Assembly (NCBI GenBank): GCA_030426845.1 | Contig: JAUHXR010000045.1 | Coordinates: 1 to 40,481 of the forward strand | DNA from: Polyangia bacterium | Lineage (GTDB): Bacteria > Myxococcota_A > Polyangia > Polyangiales > Sandaracinaceae | DNA: 40,481 nucleotides | Reading direction: 5' to 3' | Shown here: positions 28,923 through 36,824 of the stretch, piece after piece | Layout: each line of letters opens with the position of its first letter | How positions within the stretch are numbered: position 1 is the stretch's first letter | The notes under the pieces: generated by a model | The model's input: the letters and a program-made list of their open reading frames with translations, nothing else | Databases searched by the model: none | What the model was told of the DNA's origin: nothing | Program-made: the position numbers and the translations under genes

Positions 28923-29573
28923 ATGACGAAGCCCTCCTCGAGCCGCCTCGCGCTCGTCCTGGCCTGCGCGCTCGCCCCGTTCGGCTGCGACAGCAGCCAC
29001 ACGATCGACGCGGGCGCCGACTCGGGCGGCGCCAACGACGGTGGCCCGCGGGACGCAGGCGACGCGCCGGCTGACGGCGGGCTGGACGGGGGCTCCGACG
29101 CGGGCGAGGGCTTCGACGCGGGTGAGGGCTTCGACGCGGGCGAGGGCTTCGACGCGGGCGGGATGGACGCGGGCTTCGACGGAGGGGCTCCGGACGCGGG
29201 CTTCGACGGAGGGGCTCCGGACGCGGGCTTCGACGGAGGTCCGCCGGACGCGGGGCCCGTCGGCTGCGCGGTGGCGGGCGACTACCGCATCACCCCCGGC
29301 GGGATGCCCTTCATCTGGCGCTTCGACTCGGCCGGCACCTGGGTATTCGCGCCGACGCTGGCCGAGCTCGCCACGTCGACGCAGACCGGGACCTGGATCG
29401 CCGCGGGCGACGTGCTGACGGTGACCGACAATATTCTGTGCCCGCCTGCACAGAGCGGCGCCTACCGCATGGCGTGGGACGCGACCTGCACGACGCTCAC
29501 GATCACGACGATCGCGGATCCGTGCACCGGGCGCGAGATGTCGCTCAACGGCCTCGCCTACACGCGCCTCTGA
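28923..29573 (+). CDS. Lipoprotein with Asp-Ala-Gly repeats
   Basis: A 216-residue lipoprotein. The signal peptide ends in LAPFGC. A spacer at about 27-112 consists of Asp/Gly/Ala repeats (DAGEGF three times, then DAGFDGGAP three times), a style of linker common in myxobacterial surface lipoproteins. The C-terminal 100 residues are a small beta domain with four cysteines (GDYRITPGGMPFIWRFDSAG ... WIAAGDVLTVTDNILCPP), resembling lipocalin-like or meta-type domains. Surface display of that domain is inferred. It ends 16 bases from the convergent M64-like protease gene. Confidence 0.8.
   Translation: MTKPSSSRLALVLACALAPFGCDSSHTIDAGADSGGANDGGPRDAGDAPADGGLDGGSDAGEGFDAGEGFDAGEGFDAGGMDAGFDGGAPDAGFDGGAPDAGFDGGPPDAGPVGCAVAGDYRITPGGMPFIWRFDSAGTWVFAPTLAELATSTQTGTWIAAGDVLTVTDNILCPPAQSGAYRMAWDATCTTLTITTIADPCTGREMSLNGLAYTRL
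29102..29251 (+). repeat. Two coding tandem repeats in lipoprotein gene
   Basis: Three 18-base units of GGGCGAGGGCTTCGACGC (29102-29155) and, after a short link, three 27-base units beginning GGGCTTCGACGG (29171-29251). Both lengths keep the frame. Confidence 0.9.
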
Positions 29574-29589
29574 GCGACCGAACCGGCGC

Positions 29590-31296
29590 TCAGCGCATCA
29601 GGCACGCGCCGGGGAGCAGGTCCCCGTCGTTGCACTCGGCCAGGCGGATCCCGGTGTCGCAGCCGGTGTCCTGCATGAGCGACGCCGACCCGTCGCAGAC
29701 CTCGTAGCCGAGGTCGGAGACGCAGGCGTCGCCGACCGCGCAGGAGGAGGCGCACATGAAGTCGCCGGTGCTGGTGCCGGTGCAGCGCTCCCCGTCGGCG
29801 CAGGCGTTGCAAACCTGATTGCATCCGTTGAGCGCGCAGGTGCCGAGCGGGATCCCGGTGCAGTCCGCGCTGCACCCGCGGTCGCAGTCCTCGTAGCCGA
29901 GGATGTCGCCGGTATCGAGCGCGTAGCTCAGCGCGGCCTCGCCGACCGGGTCGAACTGCGCGCCCCAGTGGTGGCGCATGATCGAGTTCTCGCACGGCCG
30001 GGCCACCCCGGTGGTGCACCGGTTGGTCGGGGTGACCACCGCGCCCACCACGCCCTCGCGAGGGCAGAGCTGCCCCGCGTAGATCTCGCCCGTGTCGGAC
30101 GGGCAGAACCAGCTCGGGTCGCGCGCGTTCGAGACGTTGGGCGTGTCGTAGATGTAGTTGCGCCGGAAGTCGAAGAAGCCGCCGCAGCCGCCGTCTCCGT
30201 CCTCGATGTGGTACTCGTCGCCGAGGCCCGCGATCATGTGGCCGATCTCGTGCGCGAGCGCGTCCGCGACCTCGTCGACGTCCGGGCAGCCCAGCACGGT
30301 CGCAAAGTGGCCCGGCCGTTCGGCGCGCCCGCCGCAGCTGGCGGACCGCGAGACCACGAGGAAGTCGTCCCCCTCCGGGAGATCGTCCGTCCACTCGACC
30401 AGCCCATCCCAGCCGCCGCCTCCGCGCATCCAGTTGAGCAGCTCGTGGGTGGACTCGACGTCCGGGTCGCCGTCGCCGTAGTGACAGTCGGCGCGGAACA
30501 GGCGGAAGCCGATCCGGCCCTGGTTCTCGCTGAACCAGTCCACCCGCGCGTGGAGGCTGTCGAGCACCGACTGGACGTAGGCCTCGGCGTCGGCGGCCGA
30601 GGCGAAGCCCACCGGGACCACGACGATCTGCCGATCGGCGCCCGCCTGGAGGACGGTCTCCGAGTTGTCGAAGTCGCCCGTCGGGATGCACGCGTCGGGC
30701 ATGCAATTGTTCCCGCGGATCCCCCGGCGGCAGACCTCGTCCTCGCCGCAGTTGCTGACGCCGTCCGTGAACCGGCAGCGGGTGAGCGCCTCGCGCCGCG
30801 CGCCGACGTCGCCCTCGAGAGGCTCCATCGCCGCGCCCACCGCGTCTGCGCGCGGGATCTCCACCGTCAGCTCCGTGACCGTGATCTCGTCCTCTGCGTC
30901 GGTGAGCTCGAACCGCACCGTGGCCTCGCTGCGGCCGTCGTCGGGGTAGGCGAGGTAGGTCACGATCGTGTCGCGGGTCACGAGGCGCCCCTGGATGCCC
31001 GCCTCGCGCTGGAAGTCCTCGTCGACCTCGACCAGCTCGAGCCGCCGGAAGCCCGTCCACATCGCCTCGTCGCCGTCGAGGACCTGGACGCGGAGCCGGC
31101 CGTCGGCGTCCGGGCGGGCGTAGCTCGGCAGGGTGCCCGGCGCGACGAGCTCGGCGCCCACCTCCGTCACGCGACCCTGCCCGTCGACGACGACGCGGAG
31201 CATCACGTCGTTGTCCGTGGGGACCGGGGCGTCGTTCGTGCAGGCGGAGAGCGCCGACACGACGGCGAGGACCAGCAAAGGACGCAGGCGACGCAT
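29590..31296 (-). CDS. M64-type metalloprotease lipoprotein
   Basis: A 568-residue protein starting at MRRLRPLLVLAVVSALSAC, a lipoprotein signal with lipobox LSAC. The zinc site HEIGHMIAGLGDEY (His349, Glu350, His353, with the GLGDEY tail) matches the IgA-peptidase M64 family signature. A Cys-bearing prodomain-like region of 200 residues precedes it. After the catalytic domain comes a cysteine-rich tail of about 100 residues with paired CxxxC spacing (CALNGCNQVCNACADGERC), like EGF/notch-type modules in secreted myxobacterial proteins. The start is set by the signal peptide and by TATCCT six bases upstream; the 18 extra residues of the longer frame would bury the signal. Probably cell-surface proteolysis. 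Confidence 0.9.
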   Translation of the reverse strand: MRRLRPLLVLAVVSALSACTNDAPVPTDNDVMLRVVVDGQGRVTEVGAELVAPGTLPSYARPDADGRLRVQVLDGDEAMWTGFRRLELVEVDEDFQREAGIQGRLVTRDTIVTYLAYPDDGRSEATVRFELTDAEDEITVTELTVEIPRADAVGAAMEPLEGDVGARREALTRCRFTDGVSNCGEDEVCRRGIRGNNCMPDACIPTGDFDNSETVLQAGADRQIVVVPVGFASAADAEAYVQSVLDSLHARVDWFSENQGRIGFRLFRADCHYGDGDPDVESTHELLNWMRGGGGWDGLVEWTDDLPEGDDFLVVSRSASCGGRAERPGHFATVLGCPDVDEVADALAHEIGHMIAGLGDEYHIEDGDGGCGGFFDFRRNYIYDTPNVSNARDPSWFCPSDTGEIYAGQLCPREGVVGAVVTPTNRCTTGVARPCENSIMRHHWGAQFDPVGEAALSYALDTGDILGYEDCDRGCSADCTGIPLGTCALNGCNQVCNACADGERCTGTSTGDFMCASSCAVGDACVSDLGYEVCDGSASLMQDTGCDTGIRLAECNDGDLLPGACLMR

Positions 31297-31302
31297 GGGC
31301 CG

Positions 31303-31308
31303 AGGATA
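31303..31308 (-). promoter_or_regulatory. -10 element of M64-type protease gene
   Basis: TATCCT on the - strand, six bases before the ATG at 31296. The same hexamer precedes the membrane kinase gene at 9307. Confidence 0.5.
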
Positions 31309-31444
31309 CGCAAGCTCGGTGCCACGCGAGAGGCATTGTGAAGGAGGCACCCCGACGCGCGCGCTCGGCTCCCGGAGCGCTCCGCGCGCCGCACGGAGCG
31401 CGCCTCTGCCCTCGCAACGGCCCGCCGGCCACGGCCGCGAACGG

Positions 31445-32530
31445 TCAGGGGGCCGCGTCGAGAAGCCGGATCAGGTCCCGTCGCTCCTGGTCCTGCTCGT
31501 CGACCGTCATCGCGGGCTGGCAGGTCCCGCACCCCTCCTCGCCGCGGCGCACCTCGGCGAGCACCTCGCGCACCGGGGTGGCCGGCCCCGTGTGGGCCGC
31601 GTCCATGCTCACGCTCATCGAGGCGCTCGGGTAGGCCTCGAAGCCGAGCTGGTGGCGTGAGACGCGCCGGAGCCACGGGATCGCGTGCTGGAGGTCCAGC
31701 TCGTCGCCCGCCGCCATGTAGTCGCGCCAGATGCCGGGGAAGAACCGCGGGTCGCCGTACTGGAACGCCGACGCGAGGAGGGGATCCTCGATCGCGCGCG
31801 CGCCCTTGTGGAACATCCCGAAGTGGTGGAGCAGCTCGTGCACGATGACGCTCTGCTGCATCGGCATGTCCGGGCACTCCGGGAACGGGACGCCCTTCGG
31901 GTAGCCGAGCCGGTCCTGGACCTCCTGGGTCAGGAGCATCTTCGACGCGCAATCTCCGTTGCGATCCTTCGGGACGGTGTTGCCGAGGTCGAAGAGCGCG
32001 TCGTAGCCGTGGGGGAAGTGGGTGTCCCGGACGCCGCCGATGCGCTGCACCCGCGCCCCCACGTCGCGGCTCTTCCCGCTCGCGTCGACCGCGTCGATCA
32101 CCAGGCAGGAGAAGTGGGCGCTCGCCCAGTCGTCGGTGAGCTGGACCTGGATCTGGCAGCGGATCGGAGGGTGGCAGGCCGGTTGCCCGTCGAGGGTGCA
32201 GGGGTGAAGCCAGTAGACCCCGTCGAGCGTGCCCTCGACCTGCGTCTTGATCGCGTGCGCGAACTGGTCGACCGCGCCCGGCGACAAGGCGCGCGGGTAC
32301 GCCCAGCGCCACTCCTCGTCGCTCGGGACGTCGCGGGGTCGAGTGACGATCGCGACGTGGCCCGAGGCGATGCGGTCCCACGCGTACTGCGTCGGAAACG
32401 CGCGCACGCAGGTGCGCAGGCGGATGGTGAGGGTCGCGGGCTGCCCGCCGGTCGCCGGCTCGAAGACGGTGTCGTAGTCGAAGCCCGGCACGTGAGGCTT
32501 CGTCTCGGCCGTGATCAGCTCGAGGCCCAC
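31445..32530 (-). CDS. vgrG-linked metzincin, candidate type VI effector
   Basis: A 361-residue protein whose GTG lies four bases after the vgrG stop, so it is almost surely cotranslated with vgrG. It has a full metzincin zinc site, HELLHHFGMFH at 231-241 (His231, His235, His241; catalytic Glu232), and a likely Met-turn DYM at Met272 followed by ELDLQ. There is no signal peptide, yet about nine cysteines are present (HPC, PAC, IRC, GCGTC), suggesting disulfides formed after export. Known type VI cargo proteases and other effectors are often encoded directly after vgrG. Delivery into a target cell or its periplasm is inferred. No immunity gene is evident on its downstream side. Confidence 0.8.
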   Translation of the reverse strand: MGLELITAETKPHVPGFDYDTVFEPATGGQPATLTIRLRTCVRAFPTQYAWDRIASGHVAIVTRPRDVPSDEEWRWAYPRALSPGAVDQFAHAIKTQVEGTLDGVYWLHPCTLDGQPACHPPIRCQIQVQLTDDWASAHFSCLVIDAVDASGKSRDVGARVQRIGGVRDTHFPHGYDALFDLGNTVPKDRNGDCASKMLLTQEVQDRLGYPKGVPFPECPDMPMQQSVIVHELLHHFGMFHKGARAIEDPLLASAFQYGDPRFFPGIWRDYMAAGDELDLQHAIPWLRRVSRHQLGFEAYPSASMSVSMDAAHTGPATPVREVLAEVRRGEEGCGTCQPAMTVDEQDQERRDLIRLLDAAP

Positions 32531-32534
32531 CGCG

Positions 32535-34799
32535 TCAGCCGATCAAGGTGAGCTGGTTGGAGAGCACCGACACGGCGGCGCTCCGGATGTCCTGGCCCAC
32601 CGTCTCGAGCCGGGTCTTCACCGCGCGGCTCTCGCTCTCGATGCGCTCGGTGGACACGACCGCGTCGACGATCCGCTGCTGCGCGGTGGTGGTCTGGGTC
32701 CCGACGATCGTCGAGAGCGCCGCGCCGATCACGGTCTGCCGGGTGAAGGTGCTCGACAGCGCCTCGCCGGCCAGCTCGAGCGAGGCCGCGAAGGCCGACA
32801 GGTCCCCGTGCGAGCTCAGCGCGAGGGACGCGCCCTCGAGGGCGAAGGCGCTCGTGGTGGTCAGGGTCGCCTCGCTCGCCTGGACGCGCAGCGGGCCGCG
32901 CAGCCGCTGCTCGAGCGACGCCGCCTCGAGGGTGACCGCTCCGTCGATCCGATCCTCCGCCGCGCCGCGCACCCGCCGCGTGGCGCCGCCGTCCACCTCG
33001 AGCGCCGCGCCGCCCGTCACGGTCTCGCGTCGGTCGCCGTCGACGCGCACCGTCTGGCCGCCCGCGACGCTCACGGTCTGGCCGCCGCGCACCGCGCGCG
33101 TCTCGCCGCCCTCGATCGTCACGGTCGACCCGCCTCCGCGCGTCTCGGTGTGCGCGCCGGTGAGCTCGCGGCGGGTCTCGCCCTTCACCTCGAGCAGGAG
33201 GTCGCGCGCGACCTTCACCGCCTGCGCGCCCTGGATGACCGTGTCGAGGTTCCGCCCGACGGCCTGGACCATGTCGCGCTTGGCGCCGAGCGACACCGAC
33301 TCGGCCCCCGGCTGGTCGTCGAACATCAGCTCGTTCGACGGCCCCCCGCCCGCGGCCGGCGCGCTGCTGCGGAAGCCGCTCTGGGTCTTGTTGGCCGGCA
33401 GATCCACCGGCGGTCGGTTCACGCCGTTGTAGAGCGAGCCGACGATCACGGGCCGGTCGGGGTTGCCGCCGAGGTAGTTGACGATCACCTCGGTGCCGAC
33501 GCGCGGCATGAACACGCTGCCGCCGCCCTGTCCCACCCACGCCTGCGAGACGCGGATCCACGCCGAGGAGCGGTCGTCGCGCTGGCCTCGCCGGTCCCAG
33601 TGGAACTGGACCTTCACCCGGCCGTGGGCGTCGACGTGGACGTCCTCGCCCCCCGGCCCGACCACCGTCGCGGTCTCGGGCCCGCTCATCAGCGAGCGCG
33701 CCTGGGTGGCCGGCCGGAAAGGCAGCTCCACCGGGAGGACGCGCAGGGTGTTGCTCGCGAAGCGGCGGGTCGCGCTCAGCCGCGACGCGATGATGAGGTA
33801 GCGCTCTCCGCCGGCCAGCTCGATCGTCTCGCCGACCCGGGCGGTGACCACGTTCGTCTCGATCATCCAGCTCGTGCGGCCCATCGCGAACCGCTCGCGC
33901 CGCAGCCGCGCCCGCCGCTCGGCGTCGTTCTCGGTGTACTGCCCGAGCCCGTCGTCGTAGCTGCCGTAGCGCGGCGCGTCGTGCTCGTGCACCTCGATCG
34001 GGACCTGCGCGCCGCCCGGCTCCTCGCCCTGGACCTCGAGGGTGGGGTTGGTCCAGTCGAAGCCGCTCACCACCGCGTCGGTCGGCCCGAGGGAGCGGAC
34101 GACGCGCACCGGGCGCGCGGCCTCGTGGTGCGGCTCGAAGGGCGCCATCGTGACGTCGACGTAGCCCATCGCGCCGTTCTGGATCGGCGGCCGGTCTGCG
34201 TTCGTGTCGCAGAGCACGAGGATCTCGTGGTCGTCCTCGTGGTCGAAGGTGAACCAGATGCCCTCGTCGGCGAGGAGGCGCGTCAGGAACCCGAGGTGGC
34301 TCTCGCGGTGCTGCACGAGCGACTCGTGCTTGGGGTAGCGCTGTGAGAGCTCGTGCCGCACCTCGTAGTCGCGGTCGCCGAGCAGCTCGGTCACCACCTC
34401 GGTGACCAGATCGGGGACCGTGATGTCCTGGTAGACGCGCGAGTCGACCGACTGCTGGAGCAGCCAGAGCCCGGGCACGACGTCGAGGTGGAGGCCGACC
34501 CCGCCCTCCGTCATGCGTGAGGAGCCGCTCCGGACGATGCCGCGCAGGACGCGCGCGCCGCCGAGGCCGCCGCGGTCGAGGGTGAGCACCGCGGTCTTGC
34601 CGAAGAGGTCGCGGACGTCCTGGACCATCCCGCCCTGGACGGAGAAGCTGCACCCGGGGAGCGCGCCGAGGGTCTCGTCGATCGAGACGTCGGTGACCCG
34701 CAGGGACCCGACCAGGCCGTCGATCTGAGCGGAGAGGTGGAGCGCGCCGCCGCCTCCCCCGGTGAGGGCGGACGTGAGCGCGGCGAGCACATCGGCCAT
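32535..34799 (-). CDS. vgrG: VgrG spike protein of type VI secretion
   Basis: A 754-residue VgrG/TssI. Residues about 1-380 are the gp27-like base (LHLDVVPGLWLLQQ, HRESHLGFLTRLLADEGIWF). The gp5-like OB domain at about 385-460 shows GRVKVQFHWDRRG and WVGQGGGSVFMPRVGTEVIV, then NPDRPVIVGSLYNG. A C-terminal needle of nearly 290 residues contains short beta repeats (RGGQTVSVAGGQTVRVDG) and ends in a helical stretch. The ATG at 34799 has a strong Shine-Dalgarno, GGAGGAGA, five bases away. No tssA-M, hcp, clpV or PAAR gene is in the window, so this is an orphan vgrG island. A sigma-54-type promoter and a leader hairpin lie just upstream. Confidence 0.95.
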   Translation of the reverse strand: MADVLAALTSALTGGGGGALHLSAQIDGLVGSLRVTDVSIDETLGALPGCSFSVQGGMVQDVRDLFGKTAVLTLDRGGLGGARVLRGIVRSGSSRMTEGGVGLHLDVVPGLWLLQQSVDSRVYQDITVPDLVTEVVTELLGDRDYEVRHELSQRYPKHESLVQHRESHLGFLTRLLADEGIWFTFDHEDDHEILVLCDTNADRPPIQNGAMGYVDVTMAPFEPHHEAARPVRVVRSLGPTDAVVSGFDWTNPTLEVQGEEPGGAQVPIEVHEHDAPRYGSYDDGLGQYTENDAERRARLRRERFAMGRTSWMIETNVVTARVGETIELAGGERYLIIASRLSATRRFASNTLRVLPVELPFRPATQARSLMSGPETATVVGPGGEDVHVDAHGRVKVQFHWDRRGQRDDRSSAWIRVSQAWVGQGGGSVFMPRVGTEVIVNYLGGNPDRPVIVGSLYNGVNRPPVDLPANKTQSGFRSSAPAAGGGPSNELMFDDQPGAESVSLGAKRDMVQAVGRNLDTVIQGAQAVKVARDLLLEVKGETRRELTGAHTETRGGGSTVTIEGGETRAVRGGQTVSVAGGQTVRVDGDRRETVTGGAALEVDGGATRRVRGAAEDRIDGAVTLEAASLEQRLRGPLRVQASEATLTTTSAFALEGASLALSSHGDLSAFAASLELAGEALSSTFTRQTVIGAALSTIVGTQTTTAQQRIVDAVVSTERIESESRAVKTRLETVGQDIRSAAVSVLSNQLTLIG

Positions 34800-34818
34800 G
34801 GGCGTCTCCTCCGTTCGC

Positions 34819-34837
34819 GACCTCCTCCACGGAGGTC
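34819..34837 (-). promoter_or_regulatory. Hairpin in vgrG leader
   Basis: GACCTCC pairs with GGAGGTC around a five-base loop that reads GTGGA on the mRNA strand, a few bases before the Shine-Dalgarno. A GGA in a loop next to a GGA-containing Shine-Dalgarno is the kind of site CsrA/RsmA proteins bind; that reading is speculative. Confidence 0.5.
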
Positions 34838-34850
34838 CGACGTGAGGTAC

Positions 34851-34866
34851 AGCACGCCCCGTGCCC
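34851..34866 (-). promoter_or_regulatory. Sigma-54-type promoter of vgrG
   Basis: On the - strand GGGCACGGGGCGTGCT has the GG-N10-GC core (GG at 34865-34864, GC at 34853-34852) and differs from TGGCACG-N4-TTGC at two key positions. Transcription would start near 34840, giving a leader of about 40 bases. The same bases form a GCACG-CCC-CGTGC palindrome, so an operator is the alternative. Confidence 0.5.
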
Positions 34867-35069
34867 AGCGGTGTTTCCGGGGGGCGAGCGGGTCGGCGCC
34901 CCGCGATCGGTCCGCGACGGCCGAGCAAGTCTGCGTGATCGAGCAAGCCTTGCCCGACCTCCTGACCCGCCTCTGCGTGTCTCCTCCCGACGACGCTCCT
35001 AGGGGTACTCGATGTGCTCCAGCCGCAACCGCCCATCCGCCGTCGCCGATGCAGGCCCAGGAGGTGGCG

Positions 35070-35903
35070 ATGACCGCGAGCTGGACGGTGAACGAGAACA
35101 ACAAGCGCGTCGAGATGCACGGGTCGGTGGGTCTCAGGGTGGTGGCTCCGGCCCCTCATGGACAGCGAGCGCGCGAGCTGGCGGAGCGAGGGGCGCGGTG
35201 GTGGAGCGCGCAGGTCCTCACCGCGGTGCTCCCGGGTGGCCCGAACGCGCGCATCACCTTCGCGGTCTCGGTGTGGAGCGCATCCTCGCGGTCCTACGAC
35301 CGTGTCCTGGCCCACCTTGGCGGCAGCATTCCCGAGTACGACGGCCGGCGAGGGTTTGCGCGGGACGTTGCGCGGAGGTTCGGCTCGCTCTCCGAGGAGC
35401 TCCTCGCGCGTACGCGCGACCCGGAGAATCTGGTAATCGCGGGAGCTCCCGGCGACTTCTCGGAGGTGCTACCGGGAGGCAACCTCATGATCTACTCCCA
35501 GAGCGCGATGGAGCGCGACGCCGCGAAGCTGGGGTTCGTCGTGGAGCACGAGATCGGCCACCTCATCGGGTTTGGCGATCACGCGCGGGGGCAGCCCGAT
35601 AGCCTCATGAACGACGCCTGGGGCGGCTTCTCGCGCGTCGACGTGGATCGGCGCGATCCGCTCCATCCGCGACTCGTCCCCATTCGCACTCGAGAGCCGT
35701 TCCTCACCGCAGGGCAGGCCCACGATCTGGCCGTGGTCGTCCTGCGTGCAGCGCGGGCTACGAACTCCGGGCACGGTCGTCGCCGGTACGTGAGCTCCAA
35801 TACGCCGACCATGGCGGCCGGCACTGGAGCCGCGCTCCAGCGGATCCGCGACTACCGAGACGGCCGCCGGCCCAGGCGGGAGAGCCCATGGCTGGCGCGC
35901 TGA
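35070..35903 (+). CDS. Snapalysin-like metzincin, candidate effector
   Basis: A 277-residue zinc protease divergent from vgrG. The site HEIGHLIGFGDH at 160-171 gives His160, His164, catalytic Glu161 and Asp170 (or His171) as the third ligand, as in snapalysin (M7). SLMND follows with the Met-turn at Met180, only ten residues on, also snapalysin-like. No signal peptide and no cysteine. ATG at 35070 follows AGGAGG by five bases and is preferred over one at 35049. Codons are less G/C-biased than neighbours (many GGT, CGA, CAT, ATT, TTT), hinting at acquisition or fast turnover. It overlaps by 16 bases an exported protein gene. An effector-immunity pair beside vgrG is inferred. Confidence 0.75.
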   Translation: MTASWTVNENNKRVEMHGSVGLRVVAPAPHGQRARELAERGARWWSAQVLTAVLPGGPNARITFAVSVWSASSRSYDRVLAHLGGSIPEYDGRRGFARDVARRFGSLSEELLARTRDPENLVIAGAPGDFSEVLPGGNLMIYSQSAMERDAAKLGFVVEHEIGHLIGFGDHARGQPDSLMNDAWGGFSRVDVDRRDPLHPRLVPIRTREPFLTAGQAHDLAVVVLRAARATNSGHGRRRYVSSNTPTMAAGTGAALQRIRDYRDGRRPRRESPWLAR

Positions 35904-36778
35904 GGCTCGGCGCGGTCGTGGTGTGCGTCGCGTTGGCGATGACGGCGCTCCCGGCGCGGGCGCAGACGCGCGAGGTGCTGGCCGGGCGATGGTCGATCCA
36001 GCTCGGCCCCGAGTGGCGCCGGGGGCCGGACGGCGAGACGCAGGGGAGCCCGCTCGCGGTCGTGTTCGTGCGCGACGAGGTGCCCCTCGAGCTGCGCCTC
36101 GAGCAGACGCTCGAGAGGGGGCCGATCACGGACAAGGCGCTGAGAGCCCGCGCCGCGGCGACGCACCTCGACGACGGCGAGCTCCACATGGAGGACGCGC
36201 CGGTGGGCGGGCGGTGGCTCCGGGTGCGCGCGACCGAGGCGCACGCCGAGCGTTGGCTCGCCGCGATCCCTCACCCGGACGGGTACGTGCTCTGGCTGCG
36301 GTTCGCGGTCATCCCCGATCTCCCGGGCTACCTGACGGAGGCTCAGGCGATCCTGGGCTCGATCCGATCGCTCGACGCGCCCCTGCCCTGCGTCGCGGCC
36401 GACGGCGCGCCGGCCCCGGGGGTGCGGGTGCGCGCCCGATCCGGCTGGCGGCTCATGACGTGCGCGGCGCCCGGCACCGTACGGATGCTCTCTCCTCGCG
36501 CCGGAGTCGAGGTCGTCGTCCGCGCAGAGCGCTGGCCGGCCGACCCGAACGCGCCGCTCGAGCGAGGTCCGCCCCGACGCGTGCCCGGCAAGCAGCCCCT
36601 GGAGCGGCTGACCTTGGCGCGCGAGGTGCGCTGCGGCTCGGAGCGGCTGCGCGTCGAATGGGACGTCGCGGCGCCCTACGGCGAAGCCGCGGAGGCTCTG
36701 GCCCAGGCGCGGGCGGCGGTGCAGCTCACGTGCGGAGGCGACGACGTGCCGACGCGCCTCGGCGGGTGCGCTCGATAG
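35888..36778 (+). CDS. Exported protein, possible immunity partner
   Basis: A 296-residue protein with a clear signal peptide (VVVCVALAMTALPARAQ, cleavage near residue 26). The mature part has two halves. The first (AGRWSIQLGPEWRRG ... PLAVVFVRDEVPLELRLEQ ... YLTEAQAILGSIRSL) has the pattern of a PsbP/DcrB-type fold. The second (GVRVRARSGWRLMTCAAPGT) may be a shorter repeat of it. Five cysteines. The 16-base overlap with the snapalysin-like gene means the two are made together. A periplasmic protein paired with a protease effector is what an immunity protein would look like, but no motif proves it. Confidence 0.7.
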   Translation: MAGALRLGAVVVCVALAMTALPARAQTREVLAGRWSIQLGPEWRRGPDGETQGSPLAVVFVRDEVPLELRLEQTLERGPITDKALRARAAATHLDDGELHMEDAPVGGRWLRVRATEAHAERWLAAIPHPDGYVLWLRFAVIPDLPGYLTEAQAILGSIRSLDAPLPCVAADGAPAPGVRVRARSGWRLMTCAAPGTVRMLSPRAGVEVVVRAERWPADPNAPLERGPPRRVPGKQPLERLTLAREVRCGSERLRVEWDVAAPYGEAAEALAQARAAVQLTCGGDDVPTRLGGCAR

Positions 36779-36824
36779 ACAGCCTTACCGAGGGAGGACC
36801 GCCCGCCGCGTGCGTAGACCGCCC

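Noticed and set aside
31377..31401. Hairpin GCGCTCCG/CGGAGCGC after the vgrG-linked protease gene as a terminator
   Set aside because: The stem is perfect, but no T-tract follows on the - strand, and GC-rich hairpins of this size are frequent by chance here.
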